A stretch of DNA of 64,000 nucleotides from Schistosoma mansoni (GCF_000237925.1 NC_031496.1:31988295-32052294), one strand, 5' to 3'. Shown: positions 43,266 through 55,838, counted from the first letter of the stretch. The notes: generated from the letters alone by a model not told the origin. Numbers and translations are program-made.

Positions 43266-43759
43266 CTGTATATTCGATTAGTTACCAATGAAATAGAAAA
43301 TAGAATAGAATAATCGTCCGTGTTAGTTGTGATAATGAGTATGAATGAATCATATATGTACCTATAAACCTTTTTTTGCTGACATGAAATAGTGCCATCG
43401 TGAATTCAGTTAACACTAAAGACACGCAAACAGAAAATTGATTAGTTCTCACGGATTGACTTCATTTGATATCTAATCAAGTTAACTTCTACCTCAATAG
43501 TTCAGTTGACAGTTTCCTTTGACTATGGAAATCAGGTTTCAAACTCCATATAAAGCATCATTTTCTTTAAGAACACAAGGGAACCTAGTTATTGGGAGTC
43601 AACGAGTATAAATTTATCCCAATACCTTCATACTGGTTGTTTCTATGATATTAGGTCACCCACAATGGTGGTTAAATTACATCTTCACATGTGATAGCTT
43701 TCTTTGGGAAGTCAATCATAAATCTAATTATTACTAAGAATATATTGATATATTATGAG

Positions 43760-44105
43760 ATGGTTTTTATGCGTGTAGTTGAAATCATGAGTCAATTGAA
43801 GCTAGACCACCATAGAAAAACTTGGAAGCACTGGACGTACGTTTTGTCCTATAGTGGGACTCCTCAGCAGTGCGCATCCATGATCCTGCCTCGCGAGATC
43901 CAAACCCATAACCTATCAGTCTCGCGCGTGAGCACTGAACCGATACACCACTGAGCCGATCAGCATCCAACAGTGTTAATGTTTAACTTCAACCAATCCA
44001 CGAAATTAAACAACCATTCACCAATGTCATCAGTGAGTTACTATCTCTCAACAGACCTGATTGAACTCCACTGGTTACTGTTTCTCACTAGAACTCCAAG
44101 AAGTC
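43760..44105 (-). mobile_element. Hammerhead SINE (family A), long copy
   Basis: The minus strand has a leader (AGTAACCAGTGGAGTTCAAT), a tRNA-like head (CAGTGGTGTATCGGTTCAGT), a hammerhead region with a mutated stem III, and the tail CTTCAATTGACTCATGATTT. The leader shows that the family can exceed 340 bp. Another partial tail in the opposite orientation follows at 44105-44170. Confidence 0.75.
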
Positions 44106-44261
44106 TAGCTTCAATTGACTCATGATTTCAATTATATGAAATTACTAAAATCTCCACAAAACCCTCCTTTTGACATCTAATCGTTGTTTAAAATCTTTCC
44201 ACTCATAATTTTGTTTTCCACATTTTCCACTATGAATTCGTTAATGTGCTGAGGAAAGGTT

Positions 44262-44321
44262 ATTATTATTATTATTAGTAGTAGTAGTAGTAGCAGTGGT
44301 AGTAGTAGTAGTAGTAGTAGC

Positions 44322-44357
<36 letters not shown>
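44262..44357. repeat. Trinucleotide microsatellite (TTA/AGT/AAT)
   Basis: Adjacent runs of TTA, AGT with interruptions, and AAT total about 95 bp, only about 20 bp from an EGF exon's donor side. Confidence 0.95.
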
Positions 44358-44379
44358 TGTATATTTAACATGAACTGAC

Positions 44380-44513
44380 CTTGATCACAAAATGATCCAC
44401 CCCAATTAGGTAAACAACGGCATGTAAATGGTGCATCATTACATGTTCCATGTTCACATCCTGGATATTTGATACATTCATCACAAAGTGGACCTTGCCA
44501 TCCAGTTGCACAA
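44380..44513 (-). CDS. Jagged-like exon: end of EGF 1 and EGF 2
   Basis: The acceptor TTATAAG leaves T to complete GA-T Asp from the 52.3-kb exon. The donor is CAAG|GTCAGT. The 134-bp exon is intact: [13 protein letters not shown], then [20 protein letters not shown], then [11 protein letters not shown]. This lines up with EGF 1-2 of Jagged (GWQGLYCDKC, PGCVHGIC, NWGGQLCD). It is the strongest single piece of evidence for the family. Confidence 0.96.
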
Positions 44514-44639
44514 CTTATAAAGAATGAGTTAATGAAAATTGAAAGTTATTATGAGTGTCGAATCAAACAAAAAACAACAGAACACTATAGGTGAAGTAGT
44601 GGAGGAGAATACATATGACGACAACCGACAAATAGAAAA

Positions 44640-44836
44640 ACCATACTCTGATGCTTCATTTTCAAAATGTTCATTCATTGTCTAAGGCTTCATTGTTCCT
44701 GGATTTCCACACTAATTGCTTTCTGTTTCTGTTCTTCCCTTCTAGATCTTCTCAATCTTCTGCTGCTAGATGTTTTATTCCTGACTCATGGTATATACTA
44801 CTTATGTCTTAAATAAGTAGCCCACATCACATTGGT
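44640..44836 (-). mobile_element. Decayed LTR fragment, Gypsy type
   Basis: It shares TATACTACTTATGT and the CTTCCCTTCTAGATC segment with other minus-orientation LTRs here (38.7 and 55.7 kb). Its outer part is missing. Confidence 0.6.
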
Positions 44837-45327
44837 GTTCTGCTTGGTTTTATCACACCTATTGAATCAGTAAATGACTTATGTTTGGTACTAAAACCCT
44901 AAATTTAACGATGCTTAGTGATAACATAAAAACTGTTTATATGGAATATATTTGACCCTGTAATAGTATTCATAATCAGGTTACAAGTACTTCTTGTGTA
45001 CAATTCAAAGGCCTTTATCGTTATATCAACTACATTATCAAGCCTCAAATGTGGTATCACTTTTAATTCATATAATCATGGTGACAACAAACTATAGATT
45101 TATAATAAAATGTCGACCATCGGGAATCAACATATATCTCGATGATTACCCATAATTCATCAGGGTAAGATGAACTCAAATATCAACTGAGATTAATAAA
45201 TTCAATTGTAAAATATACATATAACAGGGAAAAACATGCAAGCTTTAACAACTATTGATAAATATCGTTTCTTATTACTTCTTGCATACTTAATCACTTA
45301 CTAGTGTATTGAATAACATAAAAAGAT

Positions 45328-45640
45328 TCATAGTTGAAAGCGTGAGTTAATTGAAGCTAGGCCACCAGGGAAAACCTGGAAGCACTGGACGGCCGTTTCG
45401 TTAGACATAAACACCATCGGATGCCGGATCAGTGGTCTATCGGTTAAGTGTTCTGGCGCGAGACTGGTAGGTCTTGGATTCGAATCTCGCTCGCGACGTC
45501 AGGGCGTGGATGCGCATTGCTGAGGAATCCCACAATAGGACGAAACGGTCGTCAAGTACTTCCAGATTTTCCATGGTAATCTAGCTTCAATTGACCCATG
45601 ATTTCAATTATGAAAATACTAAATCTCCAAAAAACCCCTT
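45328..45640. repeat. Hammerhead SINE (family A) inverted pair
   Basis: A minus-strand 3' part (about 45328-45404, with CTGGACGGCCGTTTCGTT) is joined to a plus-strand copy with head and tail (45405-45640: GGTTAAGTGTTCTGGCGCG, then TTGGATTCGAATCTCG, then GCTGAGGAATCCC and AGGACGAAACGG). The plus-strand hammerhead is slightly mutated. Confidence 0.7.
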
Positions 45641-45785
45641 CTGATAATAATATATAGGTTCGTTTCATCATGAGGGTCATAGTTATCTTAGCAACTAAAA
45701 AATGTCCAATGGTTACTTACTTGTAAACATTCACTATTCTTAATCAATTTGATCTAAATATGATTTGACTTTAACTAACTACTAG

Positions 45786-46379
45786 TTGCAAGAGCAGAAT
45801 TTCTACAATTGAAGAACATATGGAACTCAAAACAACTATCAACTAACTTAAAAGTCAGAATCTTCAATACGAATGTCAAGACCGTCCTACTGTACGAAGC
45901 TGAAACGTGGAGAACTACTACATCCATCGTCAAGAAGGTACAAGTATTTATAAACAGCTGTTGCGTGCCGTTGCCGTTCTTTCCTTATCGATCTTCTGCT
46001 GAAATACATTCAATGCCCGAGTATCACCATATACTACTTATGAAATCCTACATTAACAATATTCAATTGACTAGTCTTAAATAGATATCAAATGTATCTT
46101 TTAAAAATTTCATTGTTAGCTACTAATTCAATTACTAAGGAAGTGATTAGTGTTTTTCCATTCAATTAATTAACCATTTGTATCATGTATATGTATACCT
46201 TATTCACTTATCAACAACATTCATTTATTTATTGTGCCCCTTTTTATTTTACTAGTAATCTGGAAAGAGAAAACAGTGTGGAGATTGTTGAGTTTTGATT
46301 GAGATCATGAATCGATCAATTTAAGACCATTATTTAAAATCTGAAAGCATTGGACTTCTGTTTCGTTCTCGTATAAGAC
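45786..46379 (+). repeat. Left copy of a duplication flanking a Gypsy element
   Basis: It contains an SR2-like piece ([20 protein letters not shown], 45809-45960), a short LTR piece (about 45961-46040) and a 336-bp block (46044-46379). That block recurs at 51068-51413. The order resembles 50258-51413 with an internal part missing. Confidence 0.75.
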
Positions 46380-49300
46380 TGTGGAGATAGAACCTTAAAA
46401 CCTATTTTGTAAATAATTTTTCATAGTTTTCGCATGTATTTTCATATTCTGTACATTTAGCATTAAACAATTGTACTTGTTGTTTAACTGTATTACATTG
46501 AACGCTTGTAATCTTCCTTCCTTCCGTTGTGAGTACAACATACCGTGCCACTGTTAATTCTCCTCAATAAATACACTCTAATTCACATCTGCATCGTTCT
46601 GCCCTGTCTGCTAATATGTTGAATGAAATATTAATTGCATACCATCTACGTTTATAGACAATTGCAACATTCTTATTGGATTCTACGCTTGGTAAACCTA
46701 CTGGATCTATATCGTCCATATTGGGTTTAGATAGATTTTGTTATAATTGTGGAGTATCTGGACCAAACCCAGCCAAACACGCAATAGCCTGAAGACTTAA
46801 GTAACGTCCCTTATTTTGTTATTTTTGTGTGTAATTACTTATTAACTGTTAATTGTTACATAAACTATAGACATAATATTTTTGTTGCTAATTTTTTTGG
46901 TTATCAAACATTTTGGTCCGCCACAATTATTTGGTGAGCCTCGATTATCTCTTTATAGACATTTACTACATATAGCTACATAATTTAGTATTCTTATAAA
47001 TCGGCACGATCCCATTTTTTGTTTTTGACATTATGGACTCCCCTAATAAACTTATCGATATTGATAGCTCATTAACCAACTCCTTTCATTCACCACCGCC
47101 AGAACATAATGTTTTAAACTCAATCAACACTATTTCTGAACTGAGATTACCAACATATGGTGTTAATAATCCCAGAATCTGGTTTGCACAAGTTGAGGCA
47201 CTATTTTTGGCGAGGGGCATACGTTCACAAGCGACTAAATATGCCCACATCGTCGGGGCACTACCTATAGATGTTGCAACGGAAGTCAGTGACCTGATAG
47301 ATAACGTACCAGAAACGGACCCCTATGACAAAATAAAAGCTGCAGTGATCCACCGTACTTCGCAGTCTGATGAAAAACGCTTGCAGCAACTACTCACCGC
47401 ATGCGAGTTAGGGGACAAAAGACCTTCACAGTTGCTTAGACATATGAGACAACTATCAGGCCCTTACAAGTTAGACGAAGCATTACTTAAGCAGATATGG
47501 TTACAAAGGTTACCATATAACGTCAGACAAATCCTCAGCATATCAGGAGCCTCTGTCGGTCTTGAAGATTTAGCAGACATGGCTGATAAGATGATAGAAA
47601 TATATCCTGATAGTCACGGCGTTAGCGCGATACAATCCCCAAATGCAGAAAACATGAGCGACGCACTCAACATCCAACAACAAATAACACTGTTAACACA
47701 GCAGCTAGCATCACTGCAGGCGACTGTTGCCACCATCCATTCTCGACCTCCCAGATCTATGTCCAGAAGGAGATCAGTATCCAGACATCGTCTTAGGTCA
47801 CCTAAGCGGGCAGCAGGAATGTGTTGGTATCATTCGAAGTATGGTGAGAAAGCACGTTGTTGCACAAAATCGTGCAACTTTAAGACAACCAACCCAGTCT
47901 ATCAGGGAAACGAAGCGGCCAGACAGTAACGGCGGCAGCTGCTACTGGCCAACATGTTAGCCGCCTATTTCACGTCAGGGATCGCATTTCCGGCTCGGAC
48001 TTTTTAGTCGATACTGGAGCAGAAATCAGCATCATCCCACTCCATCTCTCCCGCAGACAACAGACAACAAGCACTAAATTGTCCTTAATAGCGGCTAACG
48101 AATCAGTTATCAAAACTTACGGAGAACAATCTCTTATATTAGACCTCGGGCTCCGCAGAAGATTCACATGGGTATTCATAGTTGCCCAAGTCAAACGACC
48201 CATCCTCGGGGCTGATTTTCTTAGTGCGTACAACCTGTTAGTAGATATGACCAACAAGAGACTAATCGACGTAAACACACGTTTACAGGTAAATGTTGCG
48301 CTCTCCAATGACAACGAGATCCAGGGTGTTCGAATAATGAAACCTGTGAACAACATCTTCAACGACATTCTAACAGAATACCAGTGCATTACGAAATCAG
48401 ATTACCAAAAGGAGAGTAACCCACAGCTGGTGCAACACCATATCACTACCACCGGACCACCCACCCGCGCCAGGGCGAGAAGACTCCCTCCAAACAAGTT
48501 GCAGTTCGCTAAGAGAGAATTCGAACACATGATGCAACTTGGAATAATCAGACAATCTAACAGTCCTTGGGCCTCGCCGCTGCATATGGTCCCCAAGAAA
48601 GATCAGGACTGGCGCCCATGTGGAGATTATCGCAGATTGAATAACCAGACGATTCCAGACCGGTATCCGAACCCTCATCTACATGATTTTTCGTTAAACC
48701 TACATGGAAAACAGATTTTTTCAAAGTTAGATCTCGTTCGAGCATACCATCAAATACCGATGGCACCTGAGGATATCGAAAAAACAGCCGTTATCACACC
48801 TTTTGGCTTGTTTGAATTCTTGAGGATGCCTTTCGGACTTAAAAACGCTGCTCAAACCTTTCAGAGATTTATAAACGAAGTAACTAGAGGATTAGATTTT
48901 GTGTTTGTCTATATCGACGATGTTTTGATCGCTAGTTCGTCCACTGAAGAACATATTCAACACTTACACACGCTTTTTGAACGTTTCAAAAGTTATGGTG
49001 TTGTAATCAACTCTGCGAAGTGTATATTTGGCGCCTCTTCACTGGAATTCCTGGGACACCACATTGATTCTCAAGGAATTAAACCACTTAAAGAGAAAGT
49101 CAAAGCCATAATCAGCTACCCAGAACCAACATCAGTAAAATCACTATGACGTTTCCTTGGAACATTAAATTTTTATCGACGATTTTTACCCAATTGTGCC
49201 GATGTGCTACAACCCTTAACGGATCTACTTAAAAATGATAAATCGTGTAGCAAAAAGAAGAACCAACTATTCCAGTTACCCTCTGACGCCAAAATGGCAT

Positions 49301-50257
49301 TCGAAAAAGCGAAAAACTTGATCGCCGATGCTACTATGCTACAACACCTAAACACTGACCCCCAAACGCATCTGATCCTGTGTACGGACGCATCCCAAAA
49401 AGCTGTAGGGGCAGTGCTACAACAACGGGTTAATAACACGATTACGCCAATCGCCTTTTTCTCTAAACGGTTATCACCGGCCCAAGAGCGGTACAGCACA
49501 TTTGGGCGAGAACTTTTAGCTATGTACTTAGCTGTGAAACACTTCAATTTTCTACTACAGGGTCATCACTTTACTATTATGACGGACCATAAACCCCTTT
49601 GTTACTCATTTAATATGTCATATGATAGACACTCTCCACGTGAAGCGAGACAACTCGATTATATCTCGCAATTCACCACAGACATCCAGTTTATCATATC
49701 ACGACATTGTTTCTACTCCCTAATAAATACATTCTAACTCACATCTTGTGGAGATAGAATCTTAAAAACCTATTTTGTAAATAATTTTTCATAGTTTTCG
49801 CATGTATTTTCATATTCTGTACATTAAGCATTAAACAATTGTACTTGTTGTTTTAGTGTATTACTTTGAACACTTGTATATCGAATTCCTTCCGTTTTGC
49901 GTACAACATATCGTAGCACTGTTACTGCTCCTCATTTAATATACTCTTATTCACATCTGCATCGTTCTGCCATGTCTGCTAATATGTTAAATGAAATATT
50001 AATTGCATACCATCTACGTTTATAGACAATTGTGACATTCCTATTGAATTCTACGCTTGGTAAACCTACTGGATCTATATCGTCCATATTGGGTTTACTA
50101 ATTTTTTTATAATTGTGGATTATTTGGACCAAACTCAGCCGAACACGCAATAGCCTGAAGACTTAAGTAACGTCCCTTATTTTGTTATTTGTGTGTAATT
50201 AACTTATTAACTGTTAATTGTTACATAAACTATAGACATAATATTTTTGTTGCTAAT
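46380..50257 (+). mobile_element. Gypsy element of CsRn1/Boudicca type, broken
   Basis: The 5' LTR starts at 46380 and the 3' LTR at 49747. Both begin TGTGGAGATAGAA and share several hundred bases at roughly 90% by eye, suggesting a moderately old insertion. Gag (47033-47929) has LRLPTYGVNNPRIWFAQVEA and an unusual Cys/His motif, CWYHSKYGEKARCC. Protease ([12 protein letters not shown]) follows, then reverse transcriptase ([26 protein letters not shown]) and RNase H (LCTDASQKAVGAVLQQR). The element is broken in a few places. An SR2-like LINE piece adjoins the 3' LTR. Confidence 0.88.
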
Positions 50258-50646
50258 AAGTCCATCGTCAAGAAAGTACAAGTATTTATAAACAGATGTT
50301 TACGCAAAATAGTCAACACTCACCGGCCGGATACTATCAGCAACGGCATTTTCTGGAATAGGACAAATCAGCTCCCAGTTGTAGAGGAAATTAGGAAAAG
50401 ACGCTGGAAGTGGTTAGGATATACTTTGAGGAAATCACCAAACTGCATCACGAGGCAATCCCTAACTTAGAATCCGGAAGGAAAGCAAAAAAGAAGAAGG
50501 CCAAAGAACACATTACGTCAGGAAATAGAAGCAGATATGAAAAGGATGAATGATAACTGAAAAGAACAGGAAAAGAATTGCCCAGAACAGAGTTGGATAG
50601 AGAATGCTGATGAGCGGCGGATGCTCCTCCACGAGGAGTAACATGC

Positions 50647-50690
<44 letters not shown>
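50258..50690 (+). mobile_element. SR2-like LINE, 3' fragment with expanded tail
   Basis: It encodes the C-terminal region ([20 protein letters not shown], then [13 protein letters not shown]) and ends in a run of about ten GTAA units (50648-50690), longer than in other copies. It abuts the 3' LTR of the Gypsy element. Confidence 0.8.
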
Positions 50691-50834
50691 CTACCAATTA
50701 ATGAAAATCATACTCTTCTTATATAAATATGACTGATGATCGTAATTATTGATTTTATTGAATTAACAATTGATATACCGTATGTATATGTTTTTACTCT
50801 TCTCATTTGTAACTAATTAATTACGATCAAATGT

Positions 50835-51067
50835 ATTTCATATTCCATATAATGAACAGTTAATTTGCAAACTACCAATCACTTGTCTTAATCTTGACTG
50901 TTTCTTTTGCAAATATCCGTCCATAGTCTCTGATTATAATTGTTCATGGATTTTCGTACCCATTGCGTGCCGTTCCCGTTCTTTCCTCATCGATCTTCTA
51001 CTGAAACACATTAAATGCCCGACCAACACCATATACTACTGATGTAGATATCAGTAACCCATACCAT
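50835..51067 (-). mobile_element. LTR fragment, Gypsy type
   Basis: It contains the family segments GTTCCCGTTCTTTCCTCATC and CGACCAACACCATATACTAC. The corresponding shorter piece near 45961-46040 belongs to the left copy of the duplication. Confidence 0.65.
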
Positions 51068-51413
51068 AATATGAAATCCTACATTAACAATATTCAATTG
51101 ACTAGTCTTAAAAAGATATCAAATGTATCTTTTAAAAATTTCATTGTTAGCTACTAATTCAATTACTAAGGAAGTGATTAGTGTTTTTCCATTCAATTAA
51201 TTAACCATTTGTATCATGTATACCGATACCTTATTCACTTATCAATAACATTCACTTATTTATTATGTCCTTTTTTGTTTTACCAGTAATCCGGAAAAAG
51301 GGAATAGAGTGAAGATTGTTGAGTTTTGATTGAGATGATAAATCGATCAATTTAAGACCACTATTTAAAACCTGGAAGCACTGAACTCCTGTTTTGTTCT
51401 AGTATGAGACTCT
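51068..51413 (+). repeat. Right copy of the duplication flanking the Gypsy element
   Basis: It matches 46044-46379 over about 340 bp with few differences (start TATGAAATCCTACATTAACA). Confidence 0.85.
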
Positions 51414-51424
51414 TTATCAATCAA

Positions 51425-51605
51425 TGTACACCGTTGGATATCGGCTCAATGGTCTAAAGATTAAATGTTTTCACGTGAGACTGAAGGGTCTGAGTTCGAA
51501 TCCCACATGCAGGATCGTGGATATGAACTGTTGAGGAATCCAATACTACAACGAAATGATTATCTAGTGCTTCTAGATTCTCATTAGCAGTTTGGCATTA
51601 ATCTA
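51425..51605 (+). mobile_element. Hammerhead SINE (family A), decayed
   Basis: It has a tRNA-like head (GGCTCAATGGTCTAAAGATT, then GAGTTCGAATCCC) and a degenerate hammerhead (CTGTTGAGGAATCC, then ACAACGAAATG). Confidence 0.6.
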
Positions 51606-51849
51606 CTCATTATCTTAATCAAAAAAATTCAAGAGATATCAGTTTATCAATAGAAGACAAGTAAGCAAACCCGATTAACAATCTTGGTTGTCATTTGATT
51701 ACAGTTACATGAAAGAAAAATATTCAGGATATATGATCAAATAAAAGTTTTGTTTATTTGCTTTCCTTTTGTAATTTATATTTGATGGGGGAGGGAAGGT
51801 AGGAGATGAAGGGTGATAATTGTTTTATTCGAAAACGAAAATTAAAGAT

Positions 51850-52145
51850 TCATTTAGTCGTTGAATGCATGAACTGATTAAAGCTAGACTATCATGGAAA
51901 ACCTAGAAGCACTAAACGGTCGTATCATTCTAGTATGTGACTCCTCAGCAGTGTATATCCACGATCCACACCATGAGGGGCTCGAACTCAGGATCTATCA
52001 GATTCATGCACGAATTTCTAACCACTAGACCACCAAGTCGGTAGCAAATAGTGTTAATGTCTAATTTCAATCAATCCAAGATATTGCATCACCATCCACC
52101 ATTGTCTTCAGTGAGTAACTACCTCACAACATACATATTCGAACT
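51850..52145 (-). mobile_element. Hammerhead SINE (family A), decayed
   Basis: The minus-orientation copy keeps CTCCTCAGCAGTG on the plus strand, plus the head and leader, including GTCTTCAGTGAGTAACTACC. Stems II and III are mutated. Confidence 0.65.
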
Positions 52146-52319
52146 CATGGACTTAACTATCACATTACTAGTATAATTTCGTTTTCCTTTTAATGATTTG
52201 CAAAAATTAATCGGTAGAATTTGATCAGCATCGAAAAGGATTAGATAAATATGCAATTAGGCATCATTCAATGATTAAATCGTCTTGTTGAGATCCATGA
52301 AACAAAATAATCAACTTAC

Positions 52320-52380
52320 TCGCATTCTCCTGGTCTTGAACAAGTTCGATGAACTGGATGAAAACCAATATTACATATTG
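52320..52380 (-). CDS. Jagged-like exon: first part of EGF 1 (61 bp)
   Basis: The acceptor ACCTAG and donor GCGA|GTAAGT bound 61 bp. It takes G from the DSL exon (G|CA, Ala) and gives GA to the next (GA|T). It encodes AICNIGFHPVHRTCSRPGEC, which aligns with Jagged AICRQGCSPKHGSC. The second cysteine of that pattern is Phe here (GGT TTT). Both splice phases match. Such a short exon is missed by ordinary frame scans. Confidence 0.92.
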
Positions 52381-52524
52381 CTAGGTATTAAAACATATGG
52401 AATATAACAGTTATCATTCAATTTATATTATAACATTTTACTATAGAATATCTTCAATAGGATAATGAAGATTATGTTGTGACTGTTTGATTAGTTATTG
52501 TCGTTTGTAACTTAATAACGTACG

Positions 52525-52870
52525 TCTGTTGCCCCTCATCGAGGAGCATAAGCCGCCCATTATCACTCTCCATCCAACTCTGTCATCAACAATCATTTAC
52601 ACTTATTTACAGTTGATATTCATCCATTTCATGTCTCTTCCCAATTCCAAACTCAATGTGTTTCTTGATCCTCCTCTTTTTCGTTTCTTTTCATGATTCC
52701 AAGTTAGCTCTTTCCTTGTGATGTAGTTTGATGATTTCCGTAATGTGTGTCCTATCCACACTCAATATTTTTTCCTAATTTCCTCTTCATTTGGAAACTG
52801 ATTTGTTCTCTCATATAGAAGTCTGTTGTTGATGGTATCCGACCAACGGATATTGTATTATATTTTCCTA
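52525..52870 (-). mobile_element. SR2-like LINE, degraded 3' fragment
   Basis: The minus strand contains the family's C-terminal coding region and the tail side (CCTCATCGAGGAGCATAAGC on the plus strand). It is broken in several frames. Confidence 0.65.
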
Positions 52871-53514
52871 TTGTTTTTATTGGAAACAGTATTTTAATCA
52901 ATCTCTGTTTATATAGGAACTCCTATAGTCAATATTCTCACATTCACTATGAATAAATACTGATAACATTTTGGTTAGTAGAGTGGCAACTCAGTTAATT
53001 GGATATATTTGAATTTGTATCGGTTTTTAGTCTGAAAGCCGAGAATAGTGATTACTACGCAAAACATCATAGCGTTATTTATTAGACTACTGAACTAAGC
53101 ATAACCAGAAAATTGGTTCAGACTCCATTGTAAATGTCAACACTTGGGTACAGGTATACCTAGGTGAGAAGTATGAAGTGGAACAAAAAGTGCATTCTGA
53201 TTTCCTGTACTAGTCGCTGTGAAAGACATCATTTTTTTCTTGATGTAAACACATCATGATAAGTTTAAGACTGACTGCTTCGAGATGTTATCATAAATAG
53301 AATATATCGTCAAAATTAGTCACCTATTCTGGGTTGCTTTTTTTAATTCAACACATGATCCAACCATCCATCAAGTTCAAAATAGAACAATTAGATACCA
53401 AGTCAGTGAGGGATCATGAGTACGATCGCCGAAAGAATTGTCGGAATTCATTGTTGATAAGCTGTACATTACATTACATTAAATAATCTATGGAAGTTTT
53501 TCATGGCTTATAAT

Positions 53515-53840
53515 GATTATACCATCAACAACAGTCTACTGTGGAAGAGGACAAACCAGTTTCCAAATGAAGAGGAAATTAGGAAAAGATATTAGATGTG
53601 GATAGGACATACATTATGTAAATCATCAAACTGCATCACAAAGCAAGAACTAACTTGGAATCGTGAAAGGAAACGAAAAAGAGAAGGATCAAGAAACATA
53701 ATGAGTCGGGAATTAAGGAGAAACATGAAAAGGATGAATATCAACTTTAAACAAGTGTAAATGATTGTTGATGACAGAGTTGGATGGAGAATATTGGTGG
53801 ACGGCTTAAACTCCTCAATGAGGGGTAACATAATATAAAA
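53515..53840 (+). mobile_element. SR2-like LINE, degraded 3' fragment
   Basis: It contains GAGGACAAACCAGTTTCCAA through AGAGTTGGATGGAGAATATT and a GGGGTAACATAA end. It corresponds to the last third of the SR2-like protein with stops. Confidence 0.65.
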
Positions 53841-55000
53841 CCATCCGGCGAGACTATAATTTATGGACGACCTTTGAACGAATCTTAAGTGACCTTGAGA
53901 AATGTTAGCCAATCAGTAAACAGTCAGCATAGAGTACAAATATATTATACAAAACCAAATAATTAAAGTGGATAAACTTCTCTTATATGGTCGAAAATCT
54001 TGTCAAAGTTAGAAAAAGGTTCAAAGGTAGAGAAACTCATCCATATGACTCTATAGTAGTTGGTCTCTGAAACCATGATAAGGTCACAAAAACCCTCTCA
54101 GCCTCGACCACATAGCTCCATTATTGTTTGTGTGTACTACGGTTGTGTAAGTTTATCATTTTTATTATGGATATGTCCCTACAATACTCATGCACATATG
54201 CCAATTAGAGACTGACCAGTTGCAGTCCTAACACATCGATGGGAAGATTCAAACAAACTATACTAAGTGAATTCAATACTCATACCTGTTGAACAGCCAA
54301 AGCTCCAGTAACATCTGCGATTATTGCAGTGAATGTTATTGGTGCTTTTATTATACACTTCGCGGCATTCATTATAATATGCCTTAGTCTCAATCTGGAT
54401 CGAGTGATAAAGGTTCCTATTCTAGCAAACGTCTTCCTTCAACATATATTACATTGAAGGACAACATCACGGTAGTCTGTACAAGGTCTACGAGTTATTT
54501 AATACCCGCAATTACAAATACACGAACTCCTTAGTAGTCTCATTTGTTGTAACCGCTTAATTGTCAAGTCTTCTCCAAAATTCTTTGTGAACCGATCGTA
54601 TATGAGCATCAGGTACTGAAATTGGCGCCGTAACCTTGAAATCCCTCAAAAACGCTTCTGATTGGCTCGTCCATAAACTATAGTCTCGCCAACTTTTCTT
54701 ATAAAATTGTTCAATCTTTACAATATCATCTAAATTATAGTCTATTTCGAATGTTTTCATCCTCGTTATAAAGAGGATGGTTGTTTTAATCATGAAAATA
54801 TAAACATTTCACTAGTTTAATTGTCAATAGTTCTGTCTTTTTTGTTTGTATTTCCCTCCTTTTTTTTCTTTTTTTTGTTATTTAATAAACTTTTAAAATT
54901 GAAAAATGGAATTTGTTTTTTTCTCGATTTTATGATTGATTATGGCAAAACAAAATAGAGAGTGTGTGTGTGAGTGAGTCTGCGTGTCTGCGACAATGCT
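53841..55000. other. Unrecognised AT-rich stretch with a short inverted repeat
   Basis: GGCGAGACTATAATTTATGG at about 53847 recurs inverted at about 54672-54691. A SINE tail-like piece (GAGACTGACCAGTTGCAGTC, 54206-54285) also occurs at 61103-61180. A 78-codon minus-strand frame at 54557-54793 (YSLWTSQSEAFLRDFKV) has no family I recognise. Confidence 0.4.
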
Positions 55001-55002
55001 GG

Positions 55003-55045
55003 TCAGTGGCCTATGCTCCATTGGGAGTAACAGGCGTAAGTAAAG
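55003..55045 (+). mobile_element. SR2-like LINE, last 40 bases
   Basis: Only the terminal coding bases and tail start (GGCCTATGCTCCATTGGGAG, then TAACAGGCGTAAGTAA) are present, between GT/GA-rich simple repeats. Confidence 0.65.
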
Positions 55046-55284
55046 TATGTATGTGTGTGTGAGTAAGAGAGAGAAAGAGAAATGAAAAGAGAAGGAGTGA
55101 AAGAGAGAAAAGTTCAGAAGTGATAAAAAAAATAACCGAAAAAAGAAAGAAAACAAGTTTTTTTTGTTGAAATATTAATTAAATGGATGATATAATATCC
55201 GAATGAAATCTCATAGTTTATTCAAGAACTTGGATAGTAATAACAAACATTTCAGTTAAAAGAGAAAAGAATGAATGCGACACA

Positions 55285-55580
55285 TACTCCATTGTCTTCA
55301 GTGAGTTACTATTTCACAAAAGACCTGATTGAACTTTACTGGTTACTGCTTATCACTCGAACTCCTGGAAATACTTCTCGAAGCCAATCACTAGTGAGCA
55401 TATGTTGATTAATATCAGAAGGGGTTTTGTGGATATTATAGTAATTTTATATAGTTGAGATCATGAATCAATTGAAGCTAGACCATCGTGGAAAACTTGG
55501 AAGCATTGGACAGCCGTTTTGTTCTAGAGTGGGACTCCTCAACAGTGCGCATCCATGATCACGCTTCGTGAAATTCGATA
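55285..55580 (-). mobile_element. Hammerhead SINE (family A), decayed
   Basis: It carries the tail and hammerhead on the minus strand (plus strand CTCCTCAACAGTGCGCATCC) and a separated leader piece at 55285-55385. The core carries one or more changes. Confidence 0.6.
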
Positions 55581-55599
55581 GTAATTTGCAAAATGTTAA

Positions 55600-55797
55600 T
55601 CAAACTGGACTGTTCCTTTGTAAATGTCAATCAGTCATCTCAAACTTTACTGTTCCTTCATCTCCATAGCAATTATTTTCTGGTTCTGTTCTTCCCTTCT
55701 CGATCTTTTCAATGTTCTGCTGCTAGATATTCTACTCCTGGCTCATGGTATATACTACTTATTTTGATATAAGTAACACACACAACATTACCACTAA
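55600..55797 (-). mobile_element. LTR fragment, Gypsy type
   Basis: It contains GGTATATACTACTTATTTTG and CTTCCCTTCTCGATC family segments. Its start resembles that of the 44.6-kb copy. Confidence 0.6.
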
Positions 55798-55838
55798 GTA
55801 TATCAGCATTATGAACAATGATGAAAATTGGATTAGAA

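Noticed and set aside
44262-44357. A CRISPR-like or functional tandem array
   Set aside because: These are plain trinucleotide microsatellites in a eukaryotic intron, without spacers.
50648-50690. GTAA repeat as a telomere-like or regulatory array
   Set aside because: It is the expanded 3' tail of an SR2-like LINE. The same short tail ends every copy in the window.
54557-54793. A 78-codon minus-strand gene (YSLWTSQSEAFLRDFKV)
   Set aside because: There is no recognised family, splice context or upstream support. It is near an inverted repeat and may be part of an unknown repeat.
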